NCBI GenBank assembly: GCA_010093485.1
Contig: MU001515.1
Span: 329,518 to 393,517, forward strand
Length of the DNA: 64,000 nt
Reading direction: 5' to 3'
DNA from: Karstenula rhodostoma CBS 690.94
Lineage: Eukaryota > Ascomycota > Dothideomycetes > Pleosporales > Didymosphaeriaceae
Part shown: positions 1 through 12,455 of the stretch, piece after piece
How positions within the stretch are numbered: the stretch's first letter is position 1
Layout of the letters: every line of letters begins with the position of its first letter
Program-made: the position numbers and the translations under genes
The notes under the pieces: model-generated
Told to the model about the DNA's origin: nothing
The model's input: the letters and a program-made list of their open reading frames with translations, nothing else
The model's database searches: none

Positions 1-3000
1 CAGGAGGTTAGGCTTGCCGTTCTGTGTTGTTGCCACGCTTGTCCTGGTGCCTGGTTCTGGGTGTTCGACACAATCCGACAGCGATGGAGCCGAGGAGAAG
101 AAGCAGCCAAGACAGACATCCCGAGTCTAATACACTGGGGGGGTGTCAAAGCCGAGGACATGACAATTTCGTTGGCAAATCGCATCTAACATCCGGTGAG
201 GCTGTCGGTGTGGCAACATAGACATGGCAGGAGTGGCCGGCAGAGTATATATATAAGAGAACGACAGGAGGGTTCTCTAAACAGGTGCTGGACTAAGCGA
301 AACGTCAGAAAGATTCATGTGTCTGGAGCCGTGGAAGCGTACCTTTCTCGATAGTCCATGCAAACGTGAGCTGCGCAACGCCACGTCATCGTCCTTGGAG
401 TCGATCTAGGGGAGTCCCGAGGCTGGGCGACAGTAGCCACTGCGCGAAGCAGCGACCTGGGTACCAGGAGACCGACGCTCGCATGGTGCTGCGCATGTTA
501 GCTTACGAGCTGGGCAGTCGTGAGGGATACTTACCGCATATATATATATATAAGTGTGAGTAATCACACGCGTTCCTTGCATTTAGTTCGTCTCATTTGA
601 GACTTTCCAGGAGACACCGCGGGGAGGTGCAAGGATCCGACTTCTATCTCCCATCCACCTCTTTCTCGTGAACAGCACAACCTCGCTCTCGACGTGTAAG
701 TGCTGGGATTGGGGTATCCTCAAGAACCAACTCCATGTTCGGACCGAGAAAACGGAACCACAGGCAAATGTCGGAGGCGACACGGTCCTCGATCATTTGT
801 CGCTGGTTGTTATCGGACCGTTGGTGGAGCGTCGGCCAAGCGGCAGGGGCCATGGATGTTCGCCGAAGCCAAAAGGCGGGTCGCTGGAGCAACATGGGAG
901 GGGGACCAAGGGCTAAAAGTGCGAGTATGAAGTCAGTATACGTCAGACATTGTGCGGAAGCCATAAGGTGTCAAGACTTACATACTGTGGTCTCCACCAT
1001 GAGCAGTGAGAGGCCGTGATGCAACGATCGGTTCATCGGGCTTTCACGATGGTTGCGAAAACCTCCACAATCTCTCCTCGCTATACAAAGTGTCAGTATC
1101 ATGGCAAGCCGCGCGGGTGTGGAAGGCGAAACCTACAGGTGGCAAGTCGTCTTCGCCGGCTCGCATCGTAGGGCAGATATCCCACGATGAGCGTGCTGAG
1201 CAAAGACGCGAGGCCGACTGCATCGAAACGGAGTCGGTCGACGACGTGTTTCATATATATAGCGATGGTCATGAAGTTGTGAGGGGAATATATATACCAA
1301 CGAAGAAGTGGTCATGCGAAAGATCTCGCCCAGGGCTAGTCTTCACCTGGGATGGAATAAGGATGGACTAGCCCTGAGCGATGAATGTGAGGAGGTTGGG
1401 AGGGTTGGAAGATTGGAGGATCCAGTGTTGGGAATGCGATATGGAACTTCTTATAAGCTTTGGCGAGCCTGGCGGGAAGACCCCGAGCTGAGATCGCCTT
1501 GCCAAAAAAATGTGCTTGCTAGACGAGCGAGAAGGCGAGAACGGTGTTTGTGACCTGTGGCGTCGCGATGGTAGAGATTGTTTCTTTGTGCGGCGGAAAA
1601 CGTCGGGAAGCAGACATGTAACCTTCAAACACGGTGATGGCCTCACCGAAATCAAACCACAGCTACGACCGGATACGAGCTCACGACGGCGAAGGGGAAG
1701 AGGTCAAGTTGGTATGAGAAACAGGTTTGCGGAGCTAGCATGGGGTCGTTCCTGTGCATGTCCCGAGCCATGCGTGCGCCAATGTCTGAGGACTCGCAAC
1801 CACGCTGAGAGGAAAAAAAAAAAACGGATTGGGAAGTGACAGCCGCTGTGGCTTCGCATTGGATTCGGACCCTATACTGCAACGCGAGCTTCTGATTCGC
1901 GGCTGTCGAACTTGGCGACAGTGGAAAGTTTCTTTTTCCAAGCAAACTCCCACAATTCGGTCGCCGAAAGCTGATCGGGTCGAGCTTGCTATGCCCAAGC
2001 GCGAATGGCAACTGTGCCACAGGGCTACTTGCATTCGGAGGTCTTGAAGGTATCTGCCATCTTGCTGTTTGATATCCACGCATGATGGTCGGATGCCTCC
2101 AGAAGGGGCCGCTGGTATGTGTGCCTTGGTGGCTTGGTGCGTCCAACAAACGGTGTGGTCCTACGCCACTGCGTCTCGTGTGTGGACAAGGCTCAGTCGG
2201 CCGGGCGGCGCTGGCTTGGGAGGGTGTTCAACGCGACCTTGGACAAGGCGTAGTGAATGCTGGTTGCGTCTTTGGCTGTCGTTCCGGGACAGGATAATTG
2301 CTTACCTCGAAACCTTGCCGCTTCCTGGTATACTGCCTGGATTCGTCCTTGGATGTTCTAGGCGCATGTGTCGCTCATCACGGTGCGTCGTTTTGGGTTA
2401 CCAAGGCTTAATCAGAAGTGCAGTGCATGCGGCATAGGAGTGGGCGTTGCGACGTTCAGATCCTGGCGCCCTCATGATAGTGAGTGCGGGGATAGCTAGC
2501 GGTTTGGGGCTTAGCTGCACGCTAGCGGGGCCTTGACACCACTGGCTCCGGGTCGGCGTGGGTTTGGATGGTCGATCGCGAACAGCACATTTGTTGGAGA
2601 CGCTTCACGCCCTGCATCACTCAAGGCCACTGAATGACACCAGTGAACGAGGTTTCGATGCCACAGACACGGTTTGCATGCGCCCACTGCCCTGCAACGC
2701 AAACCTTCCGCAGCCAGAAGGCCCGCAGCCGCCGACACCATCGCATGTAAGGTGCAGAGCTTGTTTGGACCCCAACACTAATTACTTTGTTCCTGGGGTC
2801 ACGTACGCATAGGCAGTGAGCGGGCAATCCGACCAAAACACCCGCCACGGTTGCACGTGACAAAGAATCAAACTTGCTGACTGGCAGTTAACCCGCTGGA
2901 TACGCCGAGCGCCGATGGATTTTCGACGACTCTGAAGAGTGTGCCGGTAGCGGTTCAGAACGCCTAGATGGTTGACTGGTTATTGACTACTCTTTTTGGT

Positions 3001-3559
3001 CGGTGCGCTCGTAAGAGGTCGGCTAACACGAGGGCGACGTGCATGACATTTGGCACCAAAGGTACATAGTCGCACACACTGGAACCGACCCTTGGTCGTC
3101 CCCAATTCAAATCCACCCGCATGCCCTTGTGTCCATGTGCCACCCCGAAAGAACAGCGGAGCGCACTGACTGGCCGGGACCCAAGCTGTCTCTGCAAGCG
3201 AGCTCGCATCTGAACAGCCAGACACACCGCATGCGCGGGCGGAGCAAGGCTGGAATGACAGCGTGATACGCGCAAGGAGAAATCTGAGGACGCCTTGCTG
3301 CTGTTCAACATGCAGGAACTCGACAATCGGGTGGCTACTCTCAGGCTCGTAGGCGCCCGCCTTTGCAAACCCTGTCGGTACCACATTTCGAGGGTCTTCG
3401 CGAGCACTGTTCCGTTCAATCATCACGGCGCTGGTCACTATCAATGTCGGAACTTGGTTAGCTGGGTACCCGTTTTCGGTTCTCCGAGCTGTGCCGCATA
3501 TCGAGCTGCTATTACGAGTCGAGTGTGTTACTGTCAATACGCCACCAACGCTAGGCGCA
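1..3559. other. gene-poor GC-equilibrated DNA
   Basis: No open frame here has convincing domain content, codon bias or splice structure. Frames on both strands overlap and are short. Four short TA-dinucleotide runs lie near 246-255, 544-553, 1252-1260 and 1288-1296. CpA and TpG are common, so the stretch is not heavily RIP-mutated. It may be old repeat relics or accessory-region spacer. I recognise no gene. Confidence 0.4.
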
Positions 3560-3781
3560 TACTGTGGTTGCAGCCATAAGTTTTCCCAGTAGGGGCTTCT
3601 TAGCCCAAACGTAAAGATTGCTTAGCTACGTTTACTTATCCTATATAAGGTTAAAGCTATCTTAAAAAGGAAAAGACTTACTTCTTTAGGTATAATTACT
3701 TTTATTAAGGGGGTTTTATTATAAAATAGTATCCCTGCCCTAGAAGACCCGCTAGGAAAACTTATAGCTGCAACCACAGTA
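3560..3781. mobile_element. 218-bp MITE with TA target duplication
   Basis: The outer bases CTGTGGTTGCAGC at 3562 are repeated in inverted form ending at 3779. The terminal inverted repeats run about 30-36 bp and differ mainly by C/T transitions. TA flanks both sides (3560-3561 and 3780-3781). The interior is AT-rich and has no coding frame. A TA target duplication with long inverted repeats fits a non-autonomous Tc1/mariner-pogo (Fot1-like) element. No transposase is present, so the parent family is inferred. Confidence 0.85.
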
Positions 3782-4009
3782 CAACAATGCGCGGTTCCAA
3801 GCGCAGACGCCGCGATAGCGTGCCGCCTTGACAGGCAGGGTTCGGGAAGTGGGGGCTACACGCGCACCGGGTGGACGGTTCCGAGATCCTGGGGATCAGC
3901 CACACCAATAGCATCCTTGTCCAATGTGGGGGTCACATGTCGGATAGATTGGTCCAAGGTCAGCAGTAGCCTAAGATGGGATGGTTAGGCGATCACAACG
4001 CCTCATCAC

Positions 4010-4610
4010 AATAGTGCCCCACACTTCCTCTTGTGGGCGCACCGCGCGCTTTCTGGTAGTCTGCCTTGACTCCGGGACTCCGACTCGGTGCTGCAGAACC
4101 TGACGCTTTCGGCGCATGATCTCGACATCAAAGCCCCTTTGCAGGTACGGAGTCTAATTGGACATTGATTGGCTCACGGAAAGTACGGTGGTCTACGTCG
4201 TACGACGGATACCCACCAACCACCCCCACACTTCCTCCCCCTCGCGGGCGCCTATTATCTTCCACGACCCCGGGATCCCTAAATTTCATGCCCCACAAGG
4301 CACCCACGGGCGCTTTCCGTTGGGTAGTCTGCCTCGACCCCAGTATCTCGACTTGGTGCTGCAAAACCTTTCTGCAGCTACAGCACACCTCTCTAACCCG
4401 ATTGGACGTCTATAGAGGAACGGACATTGATCGGCTCATGGAAAGTGCGGTGGCCCATGTCGTGCGATGGCGCTGCTACTGGATACGTATACTCCGACAC
4501 CCCCCACACTCGCTCTTCCTCGTGGGCGCCCCACGGGGTATCCGCAAGCGCTCCCTGGTGGTCTGCCTTAACTCTAGTATCCCGACTTAGATGCTGAGGC
4601 TGCGCGCATG
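4010..4610. repeat. degenerate tandem repeat, about three units
   Basis: Three related blocks follow each other. Each has a CCCACACTTCCTC-like box (near 4018, 4225 and 4503), then a GGGCGC box, then a stretch resembling TGGTAGTCTGCCTTGACTC (near 4053, 4322 and 4556). Copies two and three are also preceded by a shared GGCTCA(C/T)GGAAAGT(A/G)CGGTGG segment (4171 and 4434). Spacing is uneven, about 207 and 278 bp. The GGGCGC part overlaps the dispersed family seen at 13383 and 42643, so this may be an amplified relic of that repeat. Confidence 0.6.
4211..4290 (-). repeat. dispersed repeat family A, copy in the tandem block
   Basis: Read on the minus strand it carries the family-A order: GGGATCCCGG, then GTCGTGGAAGA, then GGCGCCCGCGAGG, then a GGAAGTGTGGGGGT tail. 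The same order occurs at 13383-13470, 40214-40299 and 42643-42757. It has no coding frame of its own; chance frames reading through it give a recurrent DPGVVEDNRE-like peptide. Confidence 0.65.
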
Positions 4611-5195
4611 CGGCGTGTAGTATTGATAGCAAATGTCGCGGTGGCGGATAGGCGTTTCTGCAGCGTTGCCGCGGTGGCATAGTCTGAGCAGTCTCTGTAT
4701 ATAATCACACCGTCATATCGTTTGCGAGAGGGTAATAAGAAGGGGGGTGGCGATAGTGGCGCGAGTATCACTTTGCATCTAAGTTGATTGGAAGGAGCGC
4801 AACGCTGGTCTTTAGTTTTAGTAGCGATAGCGATGGCGCGTTCAAGGAGTTATTTGAGTTGCCGAGTAGGCAGCAGCGCTCGGCTCCCTAGAGTTCTTAC
4901 GCTGTCTCTACTATTCCCCTTCCTTTTGCGTGACAGCGTGAGAGTTCGTTGTTTGTGCGACTGGCAGCTTACTAGAACTTTCTTGGCGTCCTCTTCACCA
5001 AATGCGACGTGTGAGAAAGGGACGACCACTGCAAGCAGAGTCCAGCGACTTCGAGGCTAACCTCCTATTCAGTATCTGGGAAACCCGTAGGACGAAGACT
5101 ATTGCTCTAGCCCACCTTCACTGTTTGAGGTAACCGCTGCCAATACAGCTATAGTGGTACTGGCGTCCAGCAATTTTGGACTCCCTCTTCATCAT

Positions 5196-5258
5196 AACCA
5201 ACACCCTCATAATCACAACCAACACCCTTATAATCACAACCAACACCCTCGTTATCAT
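5196..5258. repeat. 21-bp minisatellite, three copies
   Basis: Three consecutive 21-bp units begin AACCAACACCCT at 5196, 5217 and 5238, with one to a few differences each. Because the unit is a multiple of three, frames stay open through it and give a seven-residue repeat on either strand. No gene containing it is recognised. Confidence 0.85.
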
Positions 5259-5480
5259 GACAGAGCGTGCCGCAGCATGCCTGGTTGATCATCTGGTTGT
5301 GATTGGTAGAAAGGTCATTCGACACTGTCGAGTAAACGAAGTTGCGTCGCATATCAACAATCGCCATCGCAACCTGAGATATCTCGGAGATGGAGGGCTA
5401 TCTGCAGATATTGGTACATGTGAACCTAATGCGCCATTGTTTGAAAGGGTGGATCTGGTCGTATTCGTTGTTCCAACCCA

Positions 5481-6081
5481 ATGCTTGCGCAACACTTCCT
5501 ACTCACTAAGAAGTGCACAAACCAACCAGTACTAGCGTGTGTCACGAAAGGTGTCAAGAACGATACAAACCTACTACGCTTGAAGTTTGTCGATCAGGAG
5601 TGTGGGAAAGAAGCGGCAGAGGCGGCAGAAGGGGCGGAAGTGGCAGATGATGTAGATGTGGCAGATGTGGCGACCTTCGTGAGCGCGCTCATTCTGTTGG
5701 GTGTTCTGGAAACATTGCAACCACTGATTGAGGTGTGTCTTGTACACGGCGTGGACTATTATCTGCAAAGGAAAGCAAGCTCCTTCCACATACTCAATGC
5801 AATTGATTAGGCTGATTGGTAGTGAGAAAGGATACGCGCGCATATTTAGGAGGTGTACAACTGCCTTTCGTAGGTTATTTAGGAGCACAAGACCAACGAA
5901 TTCCCGGCCTTCATTATTCCTGCAGCGTTTTTCGTTCATCTGCTTTCCAACGCGATCGCGCACGACTACCAGCAGCTTCATGGCGGGTATCTGGCAAGAG
6001 ATGTTGCTGAGAGGCTGAAGCGCATGCCGCCAGCTCTGAACAAGACACACAGCATCGTCTCACCAACTTCTTCACCATAGG
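5481..6081 (+). pseudogene. relic of an unrecognised protein gene, six in-frame stops
   Basis: One frame stays protein-like across about 600 bp. An acidic alanine-rich segment and a hydrophobic helix (near 5660-5740) lead into a cluster of six stops between 5808 and 5882. The same frame then continues cleanly to a stop at 6079, with FPAFIIPAAFFVHLLSNAIA near 5895. Most stops are TAG, obtainable from CAG or TGG by the C-to-T changes typical of RIP. A small intron inside the cluster would not remove the first stop. I do not recognise the protein. The upstream end is undefined. Confidence 0.4.
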
Positions 6082-6699
6082 GGATTCCTTTCAGTCGTTG
6101 GTGTTGAGTGTCTCTGCTGAAGGGAGTGCGTAAAGGCGGTCAAAGGCACAAAACAGGTCACAGTCGAAAGGAGCGGCAAAGGTAATGGCTTTGAGCAATA
6201 CTGGTTAGCCTTTGTATGAATTACAAGGGGAAACACAATATGCCAATGTCGAACAGAACGACTGCTCCAGTCTCGTTCGACAAGTCCCGCGCTTGCCCCA
6301 CTCCAGAGAGATCCTCCATCAAGCTAAAAGTGGCAGAACCTACAGTAAGTTGTGCCACTGCAAAGCGCGCGCGAAGTGTCACATATGGTAGAGTTTGCTC
6401 AACGACACCGACTTAAGATGAATTAGTCAAGGTTGCAAACATTAATTCCTGACGCTCCAGGTTGACGAGACTACTTGCAATCCACCAGCTCGAACAAGTC
6501 AGTAGCTCCAAGTCATGTTTGAGTCATGAAGCGCATCCTCGAATCCATTAACGGTAGCTCTGCCGAACGTTCCGCCGAACCCAAGTTGATTGGATGGTGG
6601 CCCTCGCCACCCATAATATCCAAATACTCTAGCTCTTCGTACACAAAATCATCAAATTACTATTCAGTTTAACTCTTTAAGAGAAGACGCGCCGCCGCA

Positions 6700-6790
6700 A
6701 TCGCTACCCAAACTTCAGAAGCAGCGCACTGCTCCTCTACGGAGCCAGCTCCCCGGGTTACCCAGCCCAACAGACTCCTAATCTGGTTCT
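6700..6790 (-). repeat. dispersed repeat family B
   Basis: The minus strand reads ATTAGGAGTCTGTTGGGCTG, then CCCGGGGAGCTGGCTCCGTA, then GAGGAGC and a CTGAAGTTT tail. Close relatives lie at 10725-10773 and 41270-41375. It probably marks one end of an old transposon, but no terminal structure can be assigned. Confidence 0.6.
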
Positions 6791-7119
6791 TCACACAACA
6801 TACGCAAATCGTCAACTTATATATTCGAGCCAGACTCAATCTCTGGCAACGTGCACTCTTGTGTTCCAACGTAATAGCTTGACTCCTAAGAGCTGCCAAT
6901 GCTCACGATCAATAACGTAGAGAATAAAGCCGGGGTTCTAGTCTCTACTATACAGTATTAACCGTGCGAAAGCGAAGCGTAAGAAGCGACCATCTACCTG
7001 GGTCCTGAGTCGGCTTCTCTTTGAAATCGGCAGGTGTCATGATGGTGAATGGACGCGGTGTTGATCTCTCGCGCTCTCCGTTCTCCTAAATAGGTATACT
7101 AATCTTTGGAAAAGACGAC

Positions 7120-7791
7120 TCAGTTAAGCGACCCTCTAATTTGAAGTTCTGCAGCGTCTGTCAGCTGTTCCTTTAAATGGGATATCTTCCAATCCAGTCG
7201 ATGCATCTTTCGGCGCTCCGCACTCTCTGTATCCGCTACCTCGCTCTGAAGTACTAGTACATGTGTTGAGAGTTCCGCTTTATGTGCAGCAAGCGACTCC
7301 ACATCGCTCCGATTGGTAGCCTTGGTAGTCAGGAGCAGTTAATTGTTGACTCTTTGCGCATTTTGCAAGCCACAGCAAAAGCAATACAGAGACTCGGTGT
7401 GTCAGGAGCAGTTTGAAGCTGAAAGGCCCCGTCGACGTAGGAGAAAGCGAAGTCAGTCGTGTGACCTCGAAAGCGCGAGGAGGTCCACTGGAACTGGCTA
7501 CACTACTTTAGGATGCCATCGAATCCCGGTTATTACCCTTCCGCACGGAGTCCATCCTGTCATCATCGTCGATGAAGGAGTGTGATGAGGGCGACAAGGC
7601 TAGAGATACTGTAGAATCAGTTGAAACGTGCGCTTGCACAAGGAGCGAATCGTCTCTTCCCACTTGAGCAGCAGCTTCGCAATCTCATCACTCTCTATGC
7701 ATTCGACCAGGGCTCCATTCGAGAGCGACGTTGAGAGAGCGGCGCGCGCACCTCGCTCGAGATCGAAGAGGTTTTGATCGGCATGAACCAA
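7120..7791 (-). pseudogene. coding-like remnants, helical/coiled-coil character
   Basis: Two minus-strand frames look protein-like: 7791-7600 (SDEIAKLLLKWEETIRSLCK near its end) and 7302-7120 (a charged heptad-like helix, HRLDWKISHLKEQLTDAAEL). They lack a convincing start, and an in-frame stop precedes the first. No splice structure joining them is clear. They may be fragments of one decayed helical protein. Function unknown. Confidence 0.25.
7344..7403 (+). repeat. dispersed repeat family C, copy 1
   Basis: Matches 9241-9309 and 13221-13286 over about 60 bp, with the core TTGCAAGCC(A/G)C(A/G)GCA followed by a GACTCGGT box. Same strand orientation as the other two copies. Confidence 0.6.
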
Positions 7792-8363
7792 AAGTGGGCA
7801 GACTTATCGTAAAAGATATCCAATTTTGAGACTTCATGTGCTCCTCCATGATGATGGTTGGAAGGGTAGCTACTATACGGCAGACTTGTCCGTGATATTG
7901 CTGTCTATCTGGTGCGTCTGCGGAGTGTGGGCTGAACTTCTCTGAACAGCGCAGTTGGTTTGCGCCCTACTAGATTGGTGGTTATATCTGTGCGTTCAGT
8001 GAAATTGGTCTACGAGATACAAAGTGATGTTTGCGCTTTACCCCTTCTCCTTTTCGACGCGGATGTTTCTGTAAGCGCTATCGACGCTGCCAACTATATG
8101 GAGCTCCATTCCAGGACTTCATCCCAATCAGAGGTTGGGGGAACAAGGGATAGATGCCAATACTGAGCACGACAACTGCGTTTGATATAACACCCTTGAT
8201 CACCGTCACGGGCGGCGTCAACGAAAGAAATGACGGCCTTTGTTGTCAGACTCTTCGAGCGCTTGCGACCCTACTTCTCATTCTCAACACTACGGCAGGA
8301 ATGTCACAAGCAAGCGAATGGGTCGACCAATTCCAGGTTTTCAAGGATTTCCGTCTGCAAGCT

Positions 8364-8408
8364 GCCCGCGAGGAGGAGGGAGTGTGGGGGTAGTTGGTGG
8401 AGTGGGTC
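8364..8408 (+). repeat. dispersed repeat family A, partial
   Basis: Carries the CCCGCGAGGAGGAGGGAGTG core and the following GGTAGTTGGTGGAGTGGGTC tail of family A. The GGGATCCCGG half is missing. Confidence 0.6.
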
Positions 8409-8719
8409 AACTGTAAACTGTGGCGATATCTGTCGAGAATCGCGATGCAATTGGGAGATCACTAGTCAGGACGTCCATTGCCGCTTAATGTACAGGAAAA
8501 GAGTATCTCTCTTTTCTTTGGCAGATTGTATGCATTCCACTTGGCCCCGTCCTTATTGGAAACTCAAATATCAATTACTGTCTTATAGACTGTGGATCAT
8601 TCCGCTCAACTCATTTCCCATCTCATGGTGTCTCCCAAATAAACCCTTTGAACCGAAATGCTTGTTGTCTATACGTTCCGTTCTTGCTCGCATGCCCTAC
8701 CTAGTCCTATGGACCCTCT

Positions 8720-9205
8720 TAAGTGGACACCGAGATGCAGATGTTTTTGATGAGGCTCACGTCATTCAAATCGTATAAATCAAATTGGATCCTGTTTGCC
8801 GTCGTATATGGCGTTTCAAAATATCGGTATGCACCCAGTCTGAGAGATTTTCTATGGATGTTGCTAGAAGCGGCTGAGCTGACCCTGGAGGCGTTCTTGG
8901 CCTGATAAATAGTAGTTGAAAACGCGGCCTCGTCCTTGTAAGAGCCGGGAATGATGGTGGCCTCTCGTCTTGACCGGCGATGAGGCTGATGGGGTAGAAT
9001 GACAAGGCGTAGTATTTGAAAGGACTGGTTGAGATGGTGTGGGTGAGAGTGTGAAGTTTGCTCCGGTGATGACATCCCATTCACCCAACACAAAATACCG
9101 CCTCCCTGACTTGTCAGTGTCGACGGAATAAGAGCACACAGCGATGTGAGGAGGGAGCTTATCGAAAAACGGGCGACTAAAGCGCGAGACTGCTACCACT
9201 GCCAA
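8720..9205 (-). pseudogene. weak coding-like remnant
   Basis: A minus-strand frame from 9205 reads protein-like for about 50 codons (GRRYFVLGEWDVITGA near 9100), then becomes low complexity. Other frames downstream are no better. No family is recognised and it may be spurious. Confidence 0.15.
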
Positions 9206-9240
9206 GCTTGGTTGCTCACTGTCTCTTCCTTAAAACTGAT

Positions 9241-9309
9241 CGTTGACTCTTCGCGCGCTTTTGCAAGCCGCGGCATAACGCAATCCGAGAACTCGGTAGG
9301 CTGCCAAAA
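9241..9309 (+). repeat. dispersed repeat family C, copy 2
   Basis: Matches 7344-7403 and 13221-13286. Core TTTTGCAAGCCGCGGCA, then GAACTCGGT and GCTGCCAA. Confidence 0.65.
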
Positions 9310-10724
9310 CACAAAGATTTCAAACAGCTCCTCTTCCTTAAAACACACTCTAGAGATGATGCGCAGCCTAAGTGATTAAAAAAGATTAGAAGTGTCCTAC
9401 CCGGCTATTTAATCCGACTGCGTAACCAGGGATCACTGAAGCAAGTGCGCTCGAAGCAATGGCCAGTACGGCGGCTGCGAGTATCCAGAATAGCATTTTC
9501 TCCTGCTTGTGTGCGCAGTGTCAATGTGGCTGTAAGTGTACATAATGAGGCTTCTCTGCTCGGTTTGAAGTGAGGAGGACGAGAGGGATGAGCGGGGATA
9601 AAATGAGCGGGAATAAAATAGTCTGCAACGACCGAAAAGAAGCTTCACGCTTTTTGTTATAGTAAGTCGTCTTCGAGAGCATGTTGGGATCATGGTTCAA
9701 AATATGGAGATGTGAAAGACCCCGTAGAGTAGTCGATAGAATCGAGATTTGCAGTATAGACAAGCAATCTCTCCAATCGCTAAAAGATGCAAGAAGTCTT
9801 GGATCTGTGCCTTGCTTAAGATCAAGAGCACTGACGCCTGTTGAACTCGACTATTGGTTTCTGGACAGTGAGAGCGCTTTCTCGCACTGTCTTGATTTGG
9901 TCGTTCGCCCCCGGCCTGCAACGATTTCCACCTAATAGATAATCACTAACTTCTAGTTCCCTCCATCTCGTGAGCGCGTCTCTGTAATCCAATATTGCAG
10001 TACCAGAACACATCATCGTGATCGCCCCCGTCCGCACAGAGATTGCAAGGGTTTTTCAGTGTACGAGTTCTGTAGAGGCTTCGTCCAGAGAATCGTTGCG
10101 CGAAGAATTCTGAGAAAAGAAAAGGAAAGGGTGCAGACTCGTCTCTATATCGATTCTGGTCTCGTCTGACTCGCTAGGCCCTGTCACAAAGCAGATATTG
10201 AAGAAGAAGGAGCGATCGAGCAGAAGCCATATCAAGGTGACATACCGGACGCCCAACCTGCGATCCGAGATACACCCTATGTTCGAGTGGCGTTGTAAAC
10301 GACTGGTTCTAACGGCAGTCGTGCTTGATTATGACCATACCGATACGAGCCCATCTTGCCATCGATCTCTGCCCGCGCCCGCTTGCAAATCGACCTTTCC
10401 TCTTGCAAGGTCAATTGTGATTGCCTTGTTTAGCTTCTTAAAAGTGAAGCCTTCGTGTGAGAGTCTGAATTTTCGAAAAGTTATCTCCACGATAAATCGA
10501 GGAAAAGGAGAGAGACAACAGTCCAAATCGCGGAAAATAAGCAGAGAAGAAGAAGAAAAACGACCACCTCCGCTCTCAACTCTCTCGCACAAAACGCTGG
10601 CTGCAAACAATTAATTCCATAAAGGTTATAGAGGCATTGTACTTCGTTATGAAATAGGGAAAGGAGAAGAACTGCCGCCCGTGTCCCGTGCAGAAATTCC
10701 TAAGACAACGCGGCAGCATGATTA

Positions 10725-10773
10725 GGGGTCTGTTAGACTAACTGACCCGGGGAGTCGGCTCGTAGAGGAGCGG
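10725..10773 (+). repeat. dispersed repeat family B, short copy
   Basis: ATTAGGGGTCTGTTAG, then CCCGGGGAGTCGGCTCGTAG and AGGAGCGG, matching the plus strand of 41270-41375 and the minus strand of 6700-6790. Confidence 0.55.
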
Positions 10774-11975
10774 ATACCCACTCGACATGGAGACGGCCTT
10801 CAGCATGAGGGCAGTATAAGCGATCAGTGGAAGTAACGACTATAAAATGATAAAAGAAATGTACAGCAAAGAGGAGAGGAGATGGACTAAGTGGTTGGAG
10901 TGTACTTTTCCAATCCAGTCTAACGATTAACCAAACTGCGCCGATTATCGGCTGCCTGCTTGCAATGCCGGAAACCCAGTCGAAGGTGGAGAATAAACCT
11001 CGCAAATTACTAATTTGCAATTGAGGTGGTCTAGATGCGCATGAACGCGCTAGTTGGCATACGAGGAAATTGTATGATGTTGATTGTGAGTAGAGTCCTA
11101 AGATGGCCTATTTGGGCCTGGCGAAGAGTTGCGCGCTCGTGATTGCAAGTGTGGCTTATGGCAAGCTTGGAAAACTGGCATTCGTCGCTTACGAGCTCAC
11201 TACACTGGATCGGTAAATTTGTTCCACCCCAGGTGATCGAAGGCGGAAGGTTCCAGCCACTCAAGTTCTGTAACTATGCTTGGACGTGGGGTTGCATGCG
11301 TTTCCTCAATACTCAGTGCGTGCCTTGTCCTCTGTCTGTCCATTCTACGCTGCCACAATGGCTGCTGATTGGAGGCGGCTCGTCAATTAAACTCTCAGGT
11401 CGAAGTCCGGTCTCGCATGAGACAGCGATATTGCGAACGCTGCTCTATACCTTTCGCCAATACGCGGCGGCAGAGGCTTATCGGTTATTTGTTCGGTGCC
11501 CTTCTATCGTCGACTGAGCGCGGCTTGGGCGCGTTTTGTCCCTTCCGGCCACTCGAGACACTGCCACTTATTCAAAGAGAGAGCTGACCGCCAAACGTTC
11601 TCGATCCGGGAGTGACGGCTGCTAACAAGATGATACCATATCTATTATCCTACAGTTTCATGCAGCAGCTTCAAAATAGATCGCTCCTGGTAAGTCACTG
11701 TACAAGACCATGATTTTCTGATTGTTGACACGAATCACGAAGTGGTGTCCCAGGAAGTGATAGACAAAAACATGGACTACGGCCGAAATGTAACATACAA
11801 TGAAGCGGATACAAGACCATTCTTCCCTGGTCAGCAGCACCAACAAGGTCAATTCGCATTATTTTGCGAGGGCAGCTGGACGCGAGCTTGAGGGCCGAGA
11901 CGATCCTATCCTCGATTCGATTGGACAAGTCGGGATCATAGAGTTGGGAAAACTATCAGGAAGCGCCAGTTGGTG

Positions 11976-12035
11976 CCCGTGGGGCGACCGCGAGGAGGAA
12001 GGAGTGTGGTGGTGATCAGGGAGCGAATCACGTGA
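11976..12035 (+). repeat. dispersed repeat family A, partial
   Basis: CGCGAGGAGGAAGGAGTGTG core, then GGTGATCAGGGAGCG and ATCACGTGAC. This preserves the CACGTG-containing distal end that the outer Helitron interrupted elsewhere. Confidence 0.6.
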
Positions 12036-12172
12036 CTGGACCATGCTTTGGAATATGAAAGGGACAATCTGCCGTTCTATGCAAAGCGAGTCCAGACTAC
12101 GACCATTAGGACAATAAAAGCCCCTCAACCGGATACGATAGCCTCGACATCCTTCTTATAGGATGCTCGTAT

Positions 12173-12455
12173 TTGACACTAGCCCATTCGACGGTTCAGA
12201 CTGACAAAGTGGTCGATACCGTGCACAAGAGCGCAGACGCCATTACTCGGCTTTTGGGCTCACTAACGCAATCGTTATCTGAGAATACGCAATCCATCCA
12301 GACGCTGGTTAATAAGGCTACGGTTGAACATGGAGCTCGCTTGCAGATGTCGGCAGCGGTCAACACTGCCCTGTCTTCACTTCACGGTCAAGCGTCTTTC
12401 GATGGCAATTTTTTCAGGAAGTACTCGCCGAACTCTACCGCACCCGACGTCTGGC
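12173..12455 (+). pseudogene. coding-like helical remnant
   Basis: An open frame with an amphipathic, Ser/Thr/Gln-rich helical pattern (DAITRLLGSLTQSLSENTQS near 12235-12300) runs from 12173 and loses protein character after about 12455. No start context, domain or intron could be identified. Possibly the remains of a coiled-coil protein. Confidence 0.25.

Noticed and set aside
1652..2149. 165-codon minus-strand frame
   Set aside because: Low-information composition, no domain, overlapping frames of equal quality on both strands.
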